From Paraburkholderia agricolaris (GTDB lineage: Bacteria > Pseudomonadota > Gammaproteobacteria > Burkholderiales > Burkholderiaceae), in contig NZ_QPER01000001.1 of assembly GCF_009455635.1 (NCBI RefSeq), positions 2,604,001 through 2,668,000 on the forward strand: a stretch of 64,000 bases of DNA, written 5' to 3'. A program made the position numbers and the translations under genes. Positions 38,501 to 50,500 of this stretch are shown here, one piece after another. A model generated the notes under the pieces. It was not told the DNA's origin, ran no database searches, and saw nothing but the letters and a program-made list of their open reading frames with translations. Every line of letters begins with the position of its first letter. Position 1 is the first letter of the stretch.

Positions 38501-41500
38501 TGCACCCCCGCCAGCTCCGTGCGGATCACCAGCGTGTTGACAAAGAAGCCGATCAGCCCTTCGGTCTCCAGCCGGTCGCGTCCGGCCACCGGCACCCCGA
38601 CGCGGATGTCCTGCTGGGCGCTGTAGCGCGACAGCAGCACGTCATACGCGGCCAGCAGCGTCATGAACAGCGTCGCGCCATGGCGTTGCGACAGCGCGCG
38701 CAGCGCCTGCGCCCGGTGCGCCTCCAGCCGGCGCACCACCCGGCCGCCCGCGGCGCTGCGCAGCCCCGTGCGCTTGCGCGTCACCGGCAGTTCGAGCACC
38801 GGATGCCCGTCGCCCAGGCGCGCGCGCCAGTAGTCGAGCTGTGCATCGAGGCGGCTCGCGTCGAGCCATTCGCGCTGCCACACCGCGTAGTCACCGTACT
38901 GCACCGGCAATGGCGCGAGCGGCGACGCGGCGCCTTCCGCACCCTCGTTCATACCTTCATTCACACCCTCGCTGAGCGCCTGGTACAGCGTGGCGAACTC
39001 CCGCGTCAGCACCCCGATCGACCACGCGTCCGAAACGATGTGATGCATCGCGAAGTGCAGCACGTGCTCCGCCTCCCCGACCCGCACCAGCGACACCCGC
39101 AGCAGCGGGCCATGCTCCAGATCGAACGGCCGGCTCGACAGCTGCGCGAGCAGCGACTTCAGCTCCGTATCCCTATCCGCATCCGCTGCCGGCGCCAGAT
39201 CGTATTGCGCCCATCCGTACGGCGTGCCGTCGATCACCTGCCACGGCGTGCCGTCCACCTCCTCGAAGCGGCTTCGCAGTGACTCGTGGCGCGCCTGAAT
39301 CAGCGAGAGCGCGCGACGCGCCACGTCGACATCAAATTGACCAGCCAGGCGAGTGGCGCCCACCGTGTTGTATGCGGGGCTGTTGCGATCGAGTCGCCAC
39401 AGGAACCACAACCGCTCCTGAGCGTGCGACAGCGGCGCGCGATCTGCTGCGCCAGTGCGTCGTGTAATCGTGTCATGCGCGCCAGATGGACGTGTCTCCG
39501 CTGCATCGCTCGCGAGCATCGCAGCGGCGATTCCCGCAGGCGTCGGATGCGCAAACAGGACAGGCAACGGAATTTCCACGCGACATTGCTGGCGAACTCG
39601 CGAGACCGTCTTGACTGCAAGAATCGAATCGCCACCGAGTTCGAAGAAGTTGTCGTGTCGTCCGACGCGCTCCACCTCCAGCACCTGTTCAAACAGCGCG
39701 GCGAGCGTCGTTTCGAAGTCGCCTTGCGGTGCTTCGTAACCGCGCGTCTGGAATTCAGGCGCCGGCAGCGCCTTGCGGTCCACCTTGCCGTTCGGCGTCA
39801 GTGGCAGCGCCTCCAGCACCACCACGGCGGACGGCACCATGTAGTCCGGCAATGCCGCCGACAACGCCGCGCGCAGCGACGCGCCATCCAGCGTGACGCC
39901 CGCATGCGGCGCTACATAGCCCACCAGGCGCATACCACCCGCTGCGCCTTGCGCGGTCACCACCGCCTCTCGTACGTCCTGCTGTGCCAGCAACTGGGCC
40001 TCGACTTCGCCCAGTTCGATCCGGAAGCCCCGGATCTTGACCTGATGATCGATCCGCCCGAGATATTCCAGCTCTCCGTCCGCGCGCCAGCGCGCCAGGT
40101 CGCCGGTCCGATAGAGCCGTGCGCCCTGCGTGGAGAACGGATCGGGTACGAAGCGCCCCGCCGTCAGCGCCGCACGCTTCAGATAGCCCCGTGCCAGCGC
40201 CTGCCCGCCGATGTACAGCTCGCCCGCCACGCCCTGCGGCACCAGATTCAGACTCACGTCGAGAACACGCAACTGCGTCGCCGGTAACGGACGGCCCAGC
40301 ATTGGGGCACTCTCACCGACATGCGCCACCGACGACCAGATCGTCGTTTCGGTCGGTCCGTACATGTTCCACAGATCGACGCCCGCAGCCCGCAGACGCG
40401 TCGCCAGTTCGGCCGGCAGCGCTTCACCGCCGCACAGGCCCTTCAGCGAGACCCGTTGCGCGCCCGCAGGCCAGCCCGAGTCGAGCAGCATGCGCCAGGT
40501 CGCCGGCGTCGACTGCATCACGCTCGCCGCATGTTTCTCCAGCAACCCTGCCAGCAGACGGGCGTCACGTGCTTCATCGCGAGAGGCCAGCACCACCTTC
40601 GCGCCTGCCATCAGCGGCAGGAACAGTTCCAGCGCCGCAATATCGAACGACAGCGAGGTCACCGCGACCAGCGTGTCACCCACCGTCAGACCCGGTTCGC
40701 GCGCCACGCCGTGCAGGAAATTCGTCAGCGCGGCGTGACGCACCATCGTGCCTTTGGGCTGGCCTGTCGAACCCGACGTATAGATCACGTACGCCAGTTG
40801 CTCACCGCTTACGGCCACCGCCGGATTCCCGGCCGGCCCGGCCGACAGATCCAGCGCATCCAGTTCGATCACACGGGTATGTTCGCCCACCGGCAACGCG
40901 TCGGTCATACCCATCACCGCGCGCTGGGTCAGCAGCAAGGGCGCACGGCAATCGTCGAGCATATAACCCAGCCGGGCGGCCGGATACGACGGGTCGAGCG
41001 GCACATACGCGCCCCCCGCCTTCAGCACCGCAAGCAGCGCCACCAGCATATCCACCGACCGCTCCAGCGCCACCGCGACCATCACGTCGGCGCGCACGCC
41101 TTCGCGGATCAGGCGATGCGCCAGGCGGTTCGCACGCGTATTCAACGCGGCATAGCTCAGTGCCTCATCGCCACAGACCAGCGCAATCGCATCCGGCGTC
41201 GCTGCCGCCTGGCGCTCGATCAGCTCATGCACGGCAGCGGCATCGGCGAACGAATCGGTGTTGCATCCAGCGTGCTGCCGGTGCACCGATGAAGCGTCGT
41301 CGAGAAGCGTCAGCGCGCCTAACGACCGTGATGAATCATCAGCAAACGCACGCAGCAAACCACTCAATCGTTCCGCCAGTTCCGCAACAGCCCCAGCGCT
41401 CAGAACCCTCAGGTCATAGCTGTACTTGAACCGCAACGTCCCGGCTTGCGAAACCGAAATGGTCAGCGCGTAGTTCGTTTCCTCGCGATTGAGTAGCGGT

Positions 41501-44500
41501 CCAAACGATAGACCGCCTGATGCAGCCTGTTTCAACGCGGCGTCGACCGGATAGTTTTCGAACACGATCAGACTGTCGAACAATGCCTGCCCCGCCGAGC
41601 CAGCCCAACGCTGAATCTCGTTGAGCGGCGTGTGTTCATGTTCGCGCGACGCCAACGCCTGCGCCTGCATCGCCCGCAACCAGTCGCCGACACGCAGGCC
41701 GGCGCGCGGCGATGCGATCACCGGCAATGTGTTGATGAACAACCCGATCAACTGCCCGGCATCGGGCAGATCGGCGGGGCGGCCCGCCACAGTCGCGCCG
41801 AACACCACCGTGTCCTGCAACGTATGACGCTGCAATAGCAACGCCCACGCGGCCTGGACGAGCGTATTGACCGTCACGTGCTCCTGTCGCGCGAACGCGG
41901 CCAGTTTCGCGGACGTCGCTGCGTCCAGTTCGAGTTCTAGCTCGTCGTAACGGCGGATCCGCGTCGTTTCGTTGTCGATGGCATCGCGAACCAGGGCTGC
42001 GGCGATGCGGCTCGGCTCATCGTAATCGCAAAGCTGCGCGCGCCAGAAGTGTTCGCTTGCGATACTGTCGCGTTGCTGAAGCCAGCGTACATAGTCGCGA
42101 TACCGGCCGCGATTTGCAGGCAATGCCTGACCGGCGTAATGGCGCAGTACTTCGCCCATCAACTGCGATACGCTCCAGCCGTCGAGCAGCACGTGATGAT
42201 GCGTCCAGATCATCCGGTAGGCTGCGTCGCCGCGTTGCACCAGCGTCAACCGGTGCAGTGGCGCACGCGCAAGATCAAAACCGCGTACACGTTCCGCATG
42301 TTCAAGCGCGCTCAACGCAGCGTCTTGCCCGGCTGCGTCATGCGGATCGCGCAGATCGTGCAGTGCGAATGGCAAGTCGATCGTTTTGGCGACCCATTGC
42401 AGCCACGCATCGTCCTGTTGCACAAAACCCGTTCGCAGAATGTCGTGACGCTCGGTCACCGCCTGCCACGCGGCCCTGAAACGCGCCACGTCGAGGCCGT
42501 CGATATCGACGCACAACTGCATCACATAGGCGCTATCGTTCGGCGCGTACAGGGTGTGGAACAGCATGCCGCGCTGCATCGGCGACAGCGGATACAGGTC
42601 TTCGATTTGCGTCGCCGGCACCGGTAATGTCAACTGACGCAATTGCTGCTGATCGAGTCCGGCAAGCGGGAAATCCGATGGCGTAACGCCGCCAGCCGCG
42701 GCCGCGCCGCTGGTGCAATGCGCGATCAGCTCGCGGAGTTCGCTAGCGAATCGGGCAAGCAATGCCTCGACGGTCGATGCGTCGTGACGCGCAGCATTGA
42801 AGCCAATGGCAAGCGTCAGCTCACTGTCGAATACCTTTGCGTTGATCGACAACGCGTAAGCAAATTCGGCGCTGCTGTCTTGCGGGCGGCCCGTCGATCC
42901 GCTGGCGGGTTGCCATCCCGAAGATGCGGTGTTATCGAAGCTGCTGTCGAACTGCCCAAGGTAGTTGAAAACAACCTGCGACGCCGCGATTTCCGACAGC
43001 GCCGCGCGGTCCTCCTCAACCCCGAACTGACGCAGCGCGCCGAAGCCCAGCCCCCGCGCCGGAATCGCGCGCAGCGTTTCCTTCACCCGGCAGATAGCGT
43101 CGCCCGTGTCACCCTGCGGCTCCAGCCGCACCGGAAACAGCGTCGTGAACCAGCCGCACGTGCGGCTCACGTCGATCCCGTCGAATACGTCTTCGCGGCC
43201 GTGGCCTTCCACGTCGATACGGATCGACTCGCGCTTCGTCCAGCCGCACAGTGCCCGCCCCAGCGCAACCAGCAACAGATCGTTGACCTGTGTGCGATAC
43301 GCCGACGGCGCGTCCTTCAGCAACTGACGCGTCGTCGCCGCATCGAACGTGACCGTGTGTTGCTGTGCGCTCGCCTGCGTGTTGCCACCCTGCGGATGGT
43401 CCTGCGGGATATCCGCGCGTGTCCCGCCAATCTGCTGCCAGTAGCCACGGGTTTCACGCACGGCAGCCGTGCGTGCATATTCCTGCAACCGCCCCGACCA
43501 TGCGCCATACGACGCGGTTTTCTCCGGCAACGCGGGTTTGTCGCCGGCCCGGATCTGTTCATAGGCCGTCTGCAGGTCCTCGAGCAGCACGCGCCATGAA
43601 ACGCCATCCACGGCCAGGTGATGGATCGCCAGCAACAGACGCGCCGTGCCATCCGCCAGCCGGATCGACATTGCCCGCAGCAGCGGACCGTGGGTGATAT
43701 TCAGGCTCTGCTGCGCTTCATCGCAGATCGCCCCGATCGGGCGGCCTGCCGGTGCATCCCGTGTCCACAGCAGTTGCGCGGACTCGGATGCCGCATAGCG
43801 CTGCGTCCATACGCCCTGCGCGGATTGCTCGAAGCGCAGACGCAATGCGTCGTGATGCGCGACCAGCGTATGCAGCGCGGCTTCAAGCGTGGGTTCGTCC
43901 AGTGCTTCACCGCTTTGCAGCAGCAACGCCTGATTCCAGTGATGCCGGTTCGGCACCTGTTGCGCGAAGAACGCCGCCTGGATCGGCAGCAGCGGCACGT
44001 CGCCGGCCAGCGTTTCTGCAGCCGCCGGATCCATTTGACCGTCCAGCGTTTCCGCGACCGCCGCGAGCAGTGCCACCGTCTGACGCTCGAACAGTTGCCG
44101 CGGCGTGATCTTCAGCCCGACCCGGCGCAGACGCGCGACGATCTGCAGGCTCAGGATCGAATCGCCGCCCAGTTCGAAGAAGTTCGCGTGACGGCCAACC
44201 TGCTCCACGCCCAGCACGTCCTGCCAGATGGCCGCGAGCGCGGTTTCAACTGCACCTTGTGGTGCTTCGTACTGCGCTGTGGGGTTCGTGCTGCCCTGCT
44301 CCGGCGCGGGCAGCGCCTTGCGGTCCACCTTGCCGTTCGGACTCAGGGGCAGCGTGTCCAGCACGACGATCGCCGACGGCACCATATGCTCGGGTAACGC
44401 TTCGGCGAGAGTTTCGCGCAGTTCCGCCGTATTGACCGGGGTGTTTGCGTTCGCGCTCACATAACCGACCAGACGCTTGCCTCCGACGCCTTCCTGAGCG

Positions 44501-47500
44501 ACGACGACCGCTTCACGCACATTGGTCTGCGCGAGAAGCTGTGCCTCGATCTCGCCAAGCTCGATCCGGAAGCCGCGAATCTTGACCTGATGATCGATCC
44601 GGCCCAGATACTCCAGCGCACCGTCCACACGCCAGCGCGCCAGGTCTCCCGTGCGGTACAGACGGGTGCCTTCGGCCGAGAACGGGTCCGGCACGAAGCG
44701 CTCCGCCGTCAGCGCCGGGCGGTTCAGATAACCCCGCGCGAGCCCCGCTCCACCCAGATACAGTTCACCTGCCACTCCCACCGGCGTCATGTTCAGCGAT
44801 GCATCCAGCACATACGTCTGAACGTTCGCAATCGGACGGCCGATCGGCGTTACCGTGTCCTCCGCCTGGCAGCTCCAGTGCGTGACGTCGATGGCCGCTT
44901 CCGTCGGGCCGTACAGGTTGTAGAGTGCCGCAGCCGGCAGCGCCGCCAGCGCACGGTCCTTCAGCTCCGTGGACAACGCCTCGCCACTGCAGATCACGCG
45001 CCTGAGGCCCGTGCATTGCTGCGCGCCTTCGTACGCGATGAACGCCTGCAGCATCGACGGCACGAAATGCAGCGTCGTCACCGCATGGCGTTCGATCAGT
45101 TCGGCCAGCTTCTGCGGATCGCGATGATCGTCAGGCGCGGCCACCGCCAGACGCGCGCCGGTCATCAACGGCCAGAAGAACTCCCACACCGAGACGTCGA
45201 AGCTGAACGGCGTCTTCTGCAACACCGTGTCTGTGGCATCCAGCGCGTAGGCCTGCTGCATCCACACCAGGCGGTTATATAGCGCGCCATGGCGGTTCGC
45301 CGCGCCCTTCGGCTGGCCTGTGGAACCCGACGTGTAGATCACGTAGGCGAGGTTTTCGCCATCCAGTCCGATAACCGGGTTGTGCGACGGTTGGTCCGTA
45401 AGATCGGGCGCATCCAGTTCGAGCACCGCGATCCCATCCGGCAGCGGCAGCGCGTCACGCACCCGGCGCTGCGTCAGCAGCAGCGCAATGCCGCTATCGG
45501 CCATCATGTACGCGAGTCGCGCAGCCGGATACGACGGGTCGAACGGCACATAGGCGCCGCCCGCTTTCATGATCGCGAGCAGTCCCACCACCATCTCGAC
45601 CGAGCGCTCGACGGCAATCCCCACGCGCACATCCGGGCCGACGCCCTGTGCCGATAAGCGGTGCGCCAGACGGTTGGCGCGCGCGTTCAGTTCGGCGTAG
45701 GTCAGCTTCTGATCGCCAAACAGCACGGCCACCGCGTCCGGCGTCCTGCGTACCTGCGCTTCAATAACACGATGCACTGGCAACGCGTCACCATAGTCCA
45801 CATCGCAACGGCTAAACGCTTCGACCTCGCGCCGCGCGGCGGCATCGAGCAACTCCACAGCGCCAAGCCGACGCGCACTATCCTCAGCCAACCCGGCCAG
45901 CAACCGCTCAACCTGTGCCCCAATACGCGCGATAAACCCATCAGAAAACACGCCGCAATCGAAGCTGAACTTCAGCTTCAGCGTCGCTGCGAATGTCGCC
46001 GATACCGTCAGCGGATAATTCGTTTCCTCGCGATTCGCAAGCGCCCCGAAGCTGAGTCCGCGCGGCGTGGTGTCCTTGAGCGCGGCATCGACCGGGTAGT
46101 TTTCGAACACGACAATGCTGTCGAACAGTGCCTGCCCACCCATGCCCGCCCAGCGCTGGATATCGTTCAGCGGCGTATGTTCATGCTCACGCGCGGCCAG
46201 CGCCGCAGCTTGCAGACGACGCAGCCAGTCGCCGACCGGCATGGCGTCGTCGACCCGCGCAATCACCGGCAGCGTGTTGATAAACAATCCAAGCAGATTT
46301 TCGACGCCGTTCAGATCGGCCGGCCGCCCGGCAACAGTCGCACCGAACACGACCGTTTGTTGTCCTGTATAGCGTTGCAACAACAGCGCCCACGCAGCCT
46401 GAACCAGCGTGTTTACCGTCACGCTTTCGCGCCGAGCGAACGCGGCAAGCCGTTCGCTCGCGGACGCACTCAATTCGCATTCACGCTCGCCGACCTGGGC
46501 GGCGCCGCTGTCATTCGCAACAGCGCCGGGCGGCACCGAAGCGCCAAGCCGCCCAGGACCTTCGAGCGCCGCAAGTTGTTCGCGCCAGAACGATTCGCTC
46601 GCCGACGCATCGCGCCGGTCCAGCCATGCGATGTAATCGCGGTATCGTCCGCCACGCGCCGGCATCGCATCGCCAGCGTAGTGACGCAGCACCTCGCCCA
46701 TCAACTGCGACACGCTCCAGCCGTCGAGCAGCACATGATGGTCGGTCCACACCAGGTCATGCCCGCCGTCCGGACGGGCGAACACGTTGATACGCAATAG
46801 CGGCGCGCACGACAGATCGAAGCCCCGTGCGATATCCGCGGCGAGCCATTCCGGGAGACGCGTCTCGTAGTGATCCGCGCTGGCGCGCCAGTCGAATACC
46901 GTGTACGGCACCGTTGCGACGCGTTGCACGACCTGCAATGCGGTGCCGCCATGACGCCAGTCGAAATGCGTACGCAGAATGTCGTGGCGGTCCACCGCGG
47001 CCTGCCACGCGGCCCGCATGCGCTCGTGATCGAGTTCGCCATGCAGCGTCAGGCGTTTCTGGTTCAGATAGACGCCGCCGCCGTCCTGCCACACGCTATG
47101 GAACAGCACGCCTTGTTGAACCGGCGCCGCGGTGTAAAGATCGTCGATCGCGGCAAACGGCAAATCCAGCATGTCCAGCGACGCCTGGTCGATCCGCGCG
47201 AGCGGAAAATCCGAAGCGGTTGCGCTCGGCGATGCTTCTGCGCAATGCTCGATCAGACGCTTCAGACGCACTTCGAATTGCGCGGCGAGATCGCGCACGA
47301 TGGACTCGTCGAGTTCGCCCGCGCGATACGCCCACGACACCGACAAACAACCGTTCGCGATTGCGCCGTTCAGATCGAGCACCATGTCGGCGGGATGCGC
47401 GTCCGACATCGTTGCACCGCCCGACTCGCTGGCGAAGCTGAAGCGTCCGCCGGTTTCAAGGCTCTGATCGAACTGGCCGAGATAGTTGAAGCCAATCTGC

Positions 47501-50500
47501 GGCATGGGCAAATCCGCCAGCGAGGCGCGCAACCATCCATAGCCAAGCCCTTTGCGCGGCACGGCGCGCAAACGCTCTTTCACCCCCTTGATCGCGGCAG
47601 ATGGCGCATCGGCAGTTTCCAGCCACACCGGATATTGCGTCGTAAACCAGCCGACCGTGCGGCTCAGATCGAGTTCTTCGTCGAGCGCTTCACGGCCGTG
47701 GCCTTCGAGCGAGATGAGCGTGCCGCGCTCGCCGCTCCATGCCGCGATGGTTTGTGTCAGCGCGGTCAGCAACAGGTCTTCGACGCTGGTTCGATACGCG
47801 CGTGGCGCGGCTTGCAACAGTTGACGCGTCCAGTCGGCGTCAAGTTGTGCGGTGACCGCACCGGGCGCGGCCCGCTGTGCGGTGGACATCGCGATCGGCA
47901 GCGACGTGTGCGCGTCCGACAACGCGGCACGCCACCACGCGGCTTCGCCCTGGACCGCGTCGGTCTGCGCGAATGCCTGCTGTCGTGCGACCCATACGCT
48001 CCACGGCAAGCCTCCCGGCAACGCGGTCCGGGCGGTTGCCGACGCGCTCGATGCGTTCGATGCGTTCGACTCGCTGCTTGCCGCATTGAGTGCGTCGTCG
48101 TAGCGTTGTTGCAGTTCGTCGAGCAGCACGCGCCACGACACGCCATCGACGGCCAGATGATGAATCGCCAGCAGCAAGCGCGCTTCACCGTCACGCTCGA
48201 AGTAACCGACGCGCAGTAGCGGTCCGGTTTCGAGGTTCAGGCTCTGTTGCAGACGAGTCGAGCGGGCTTCGAGCGTCGCGGTCCAGTCCTCGTCTTCGCG
48301 CAGATCGAAAGACTCGACAATGCGTGCTGTTTCGCGCGGCGCGACCTGCTGGCGCCAGCCCTCGGCGGATGGATGGAAACGCAGACGCAATGCGTCGTGC
48401 GCCGCGATCAGATCACCGACGGCGCGCTCAAGAATCGTCGGCTCAAGTACGCCTTCGACACGCAACAATACGGCCTGATTCCAGTGCGATTCACCGTATG
48501 GAAAACGCTTGAAAAAGTCCTGCTGGATTGGCGTCAACGCTTGCACGCCGTGTATCTCGGCATGCTCCTGCGCCGCCTCGGACGATAACGTGCGCGCCTG
48601 TTGCGCGAGCGTCGCGACGGTTGGATGCTCGAACACCTGGCGCGGCGACAGCAACAGATTCGCCTGACGTGCACGCGCAATGATCTGCAAGCTCAGAATC
48701 GAATCGCCGCCGATCTCAAAGAAGTTATCGGTCACACCAATATCGTCACGGCCCAGCACACCCTGCCAGATCGCCAGCAGCGCGGCCTCCAGCGGCGTGC
48801 GCGGCGCCACCCGTTCGAGTCCGCCCTGCACCTGCGGCTCCGGCAGCGCCCGACGGTCCACCTTGCCGTTCTGCATCACCGGCAGACGCTCCAGCACCAC
48901 GAACGCACCCGGCACCATGTAGCCCGGCAGCCGCGCCTCCAGCACCCCGCGCAGCGTGCCCGTCTCCAGCGCCACCCCGGCCTCGCCCGACACATAGCCC
49001 ACCAGGCGCCGCCCCTCGCCTTCACCCTTGAGCTCCACCACCGCTTCGCGCACCCCGGCCACCTGCCGCAGCACCGCCTCGATCTCGCCCAGCTCGATCC
49101 GGAAACCCCGCAGCTTCACCTGCTGGTCCAGCCGCCCCAGGAAGTCGATCGTGCCGTCCTCCCGACGCCGGCACAGGTCCCCCGTGCGGTACAGGCGCGC
49201 CCCATCCGTCCGGTACGGGTCCGGAATGAACTTCTCCGCGGTCTGCGCCGCCCGGTTCAGATAGCCACGCGCCAGCGTCTCGCCGCCGATGCACAACTCC
49301 CCCAGCCCGCCCACCGGCACCTCGTTGCCCGCCTCATCGAGCACATACACCGTGCGCGATCCGTACGGCGCCCCGATCGGGACGATCGCGTGGTCAATGT
49401 CTTCAGCCCGGGTCTGCCGGTACAGGCACGCCACCGTGGTTTCCGTCGGCCCGTACAGGTTGTCCAGGCGGATATGCCCCAGCGGCCCCTCGCGCCATTG
49501 ACGCAACGCGTCGCCCGGCAGCCCCTCGCCGCCCACCGTGATCTGCCGCAGCGCGCGCAGGCTCTGCGCCGCCGGCGGCTCGCGCAGCCACTGCTGCCAG
49601 TACGCCGTCGGAATGCGCGAGAACGTCACCCCTTCTTCGGCCAGATGCCGGCTGGTGGTCGCCAGATCCCACAGCTGCGGTCCGCGCATCTCGACCTGTC
49701 CGCCGCACAGCAGCGCGGGCAGCATCTCGTGCAGCGACACGTCGAAGTTGATCGTCGACGACTGCAGCTGTTTGTCCGTTTCGCCGATCCCGTACGTGCC
49801 GATGAAGTCCTCAAGGTGCGAGCACAGCGCGCCATGGCTGATCGCCACGCCCTTCGGCCGCCCCGTCGAGCCCGACGTGTAGATCACGTAGGCGAGCTGG
49901 TCGGGGTGAATGCTGACGGCGGGGGCCGGGGATTCTTCACCATTGCGCAGCGCTTCCAGCGCGATGGTCTCGCGGCCCGCGAGCAGGCCGGCATGACGTT
50001 GCGCCGTGACCGCATCCACCACCACCCGGCTCACCCCCGCGTCTTCCATTATGTACGCCAGCCGGTCTTCCGGATAGTCCGGGTCCAGCGGCACGAACGC
50101 CGCCCCCGACTTCAGCACCCCCAGCACCGACGCAACCAGCCCCGCCGAGCGCGTCAGGCACAGCCCGATGCGTTCGTCCGCCCCCGCTCCCCGTTCCACC
50201 AGATGCCGCGCCACGCGGTTCGACCACGCCTCCAGTGCGCGGTAGTCCAGCCGCTCGCCCTCGCAATGCACCGCCCCCGCCGTGCCCCGGCGCCGCGCCT
50301 GCGCCCCGAAGCGCTCGCCCACCGGCTCGAACCCGTGCCGCGCGATCGCCGTGCGGTAGCGGTCCTCCATCGCCAGCGTGATCTCTCCCAGATACGCATC
50401 GTCGCGCGCCGACACCTGCTCGAGAATCTCCACGTAGTGCTCCAGCATGCGCGCCACCACCGGCTCATCGAACACGTCGCGCGCGAAGCTCAACGACACC

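Noticed and set aside
36355..39282. 975-codon plus-strand frame, repeated almost identically at 48601-51549
   Set aside because: Both mirror the duplicated C-A-T block. Their similarity comes from the DNA repeat, not from selection on a plus-strand protein.
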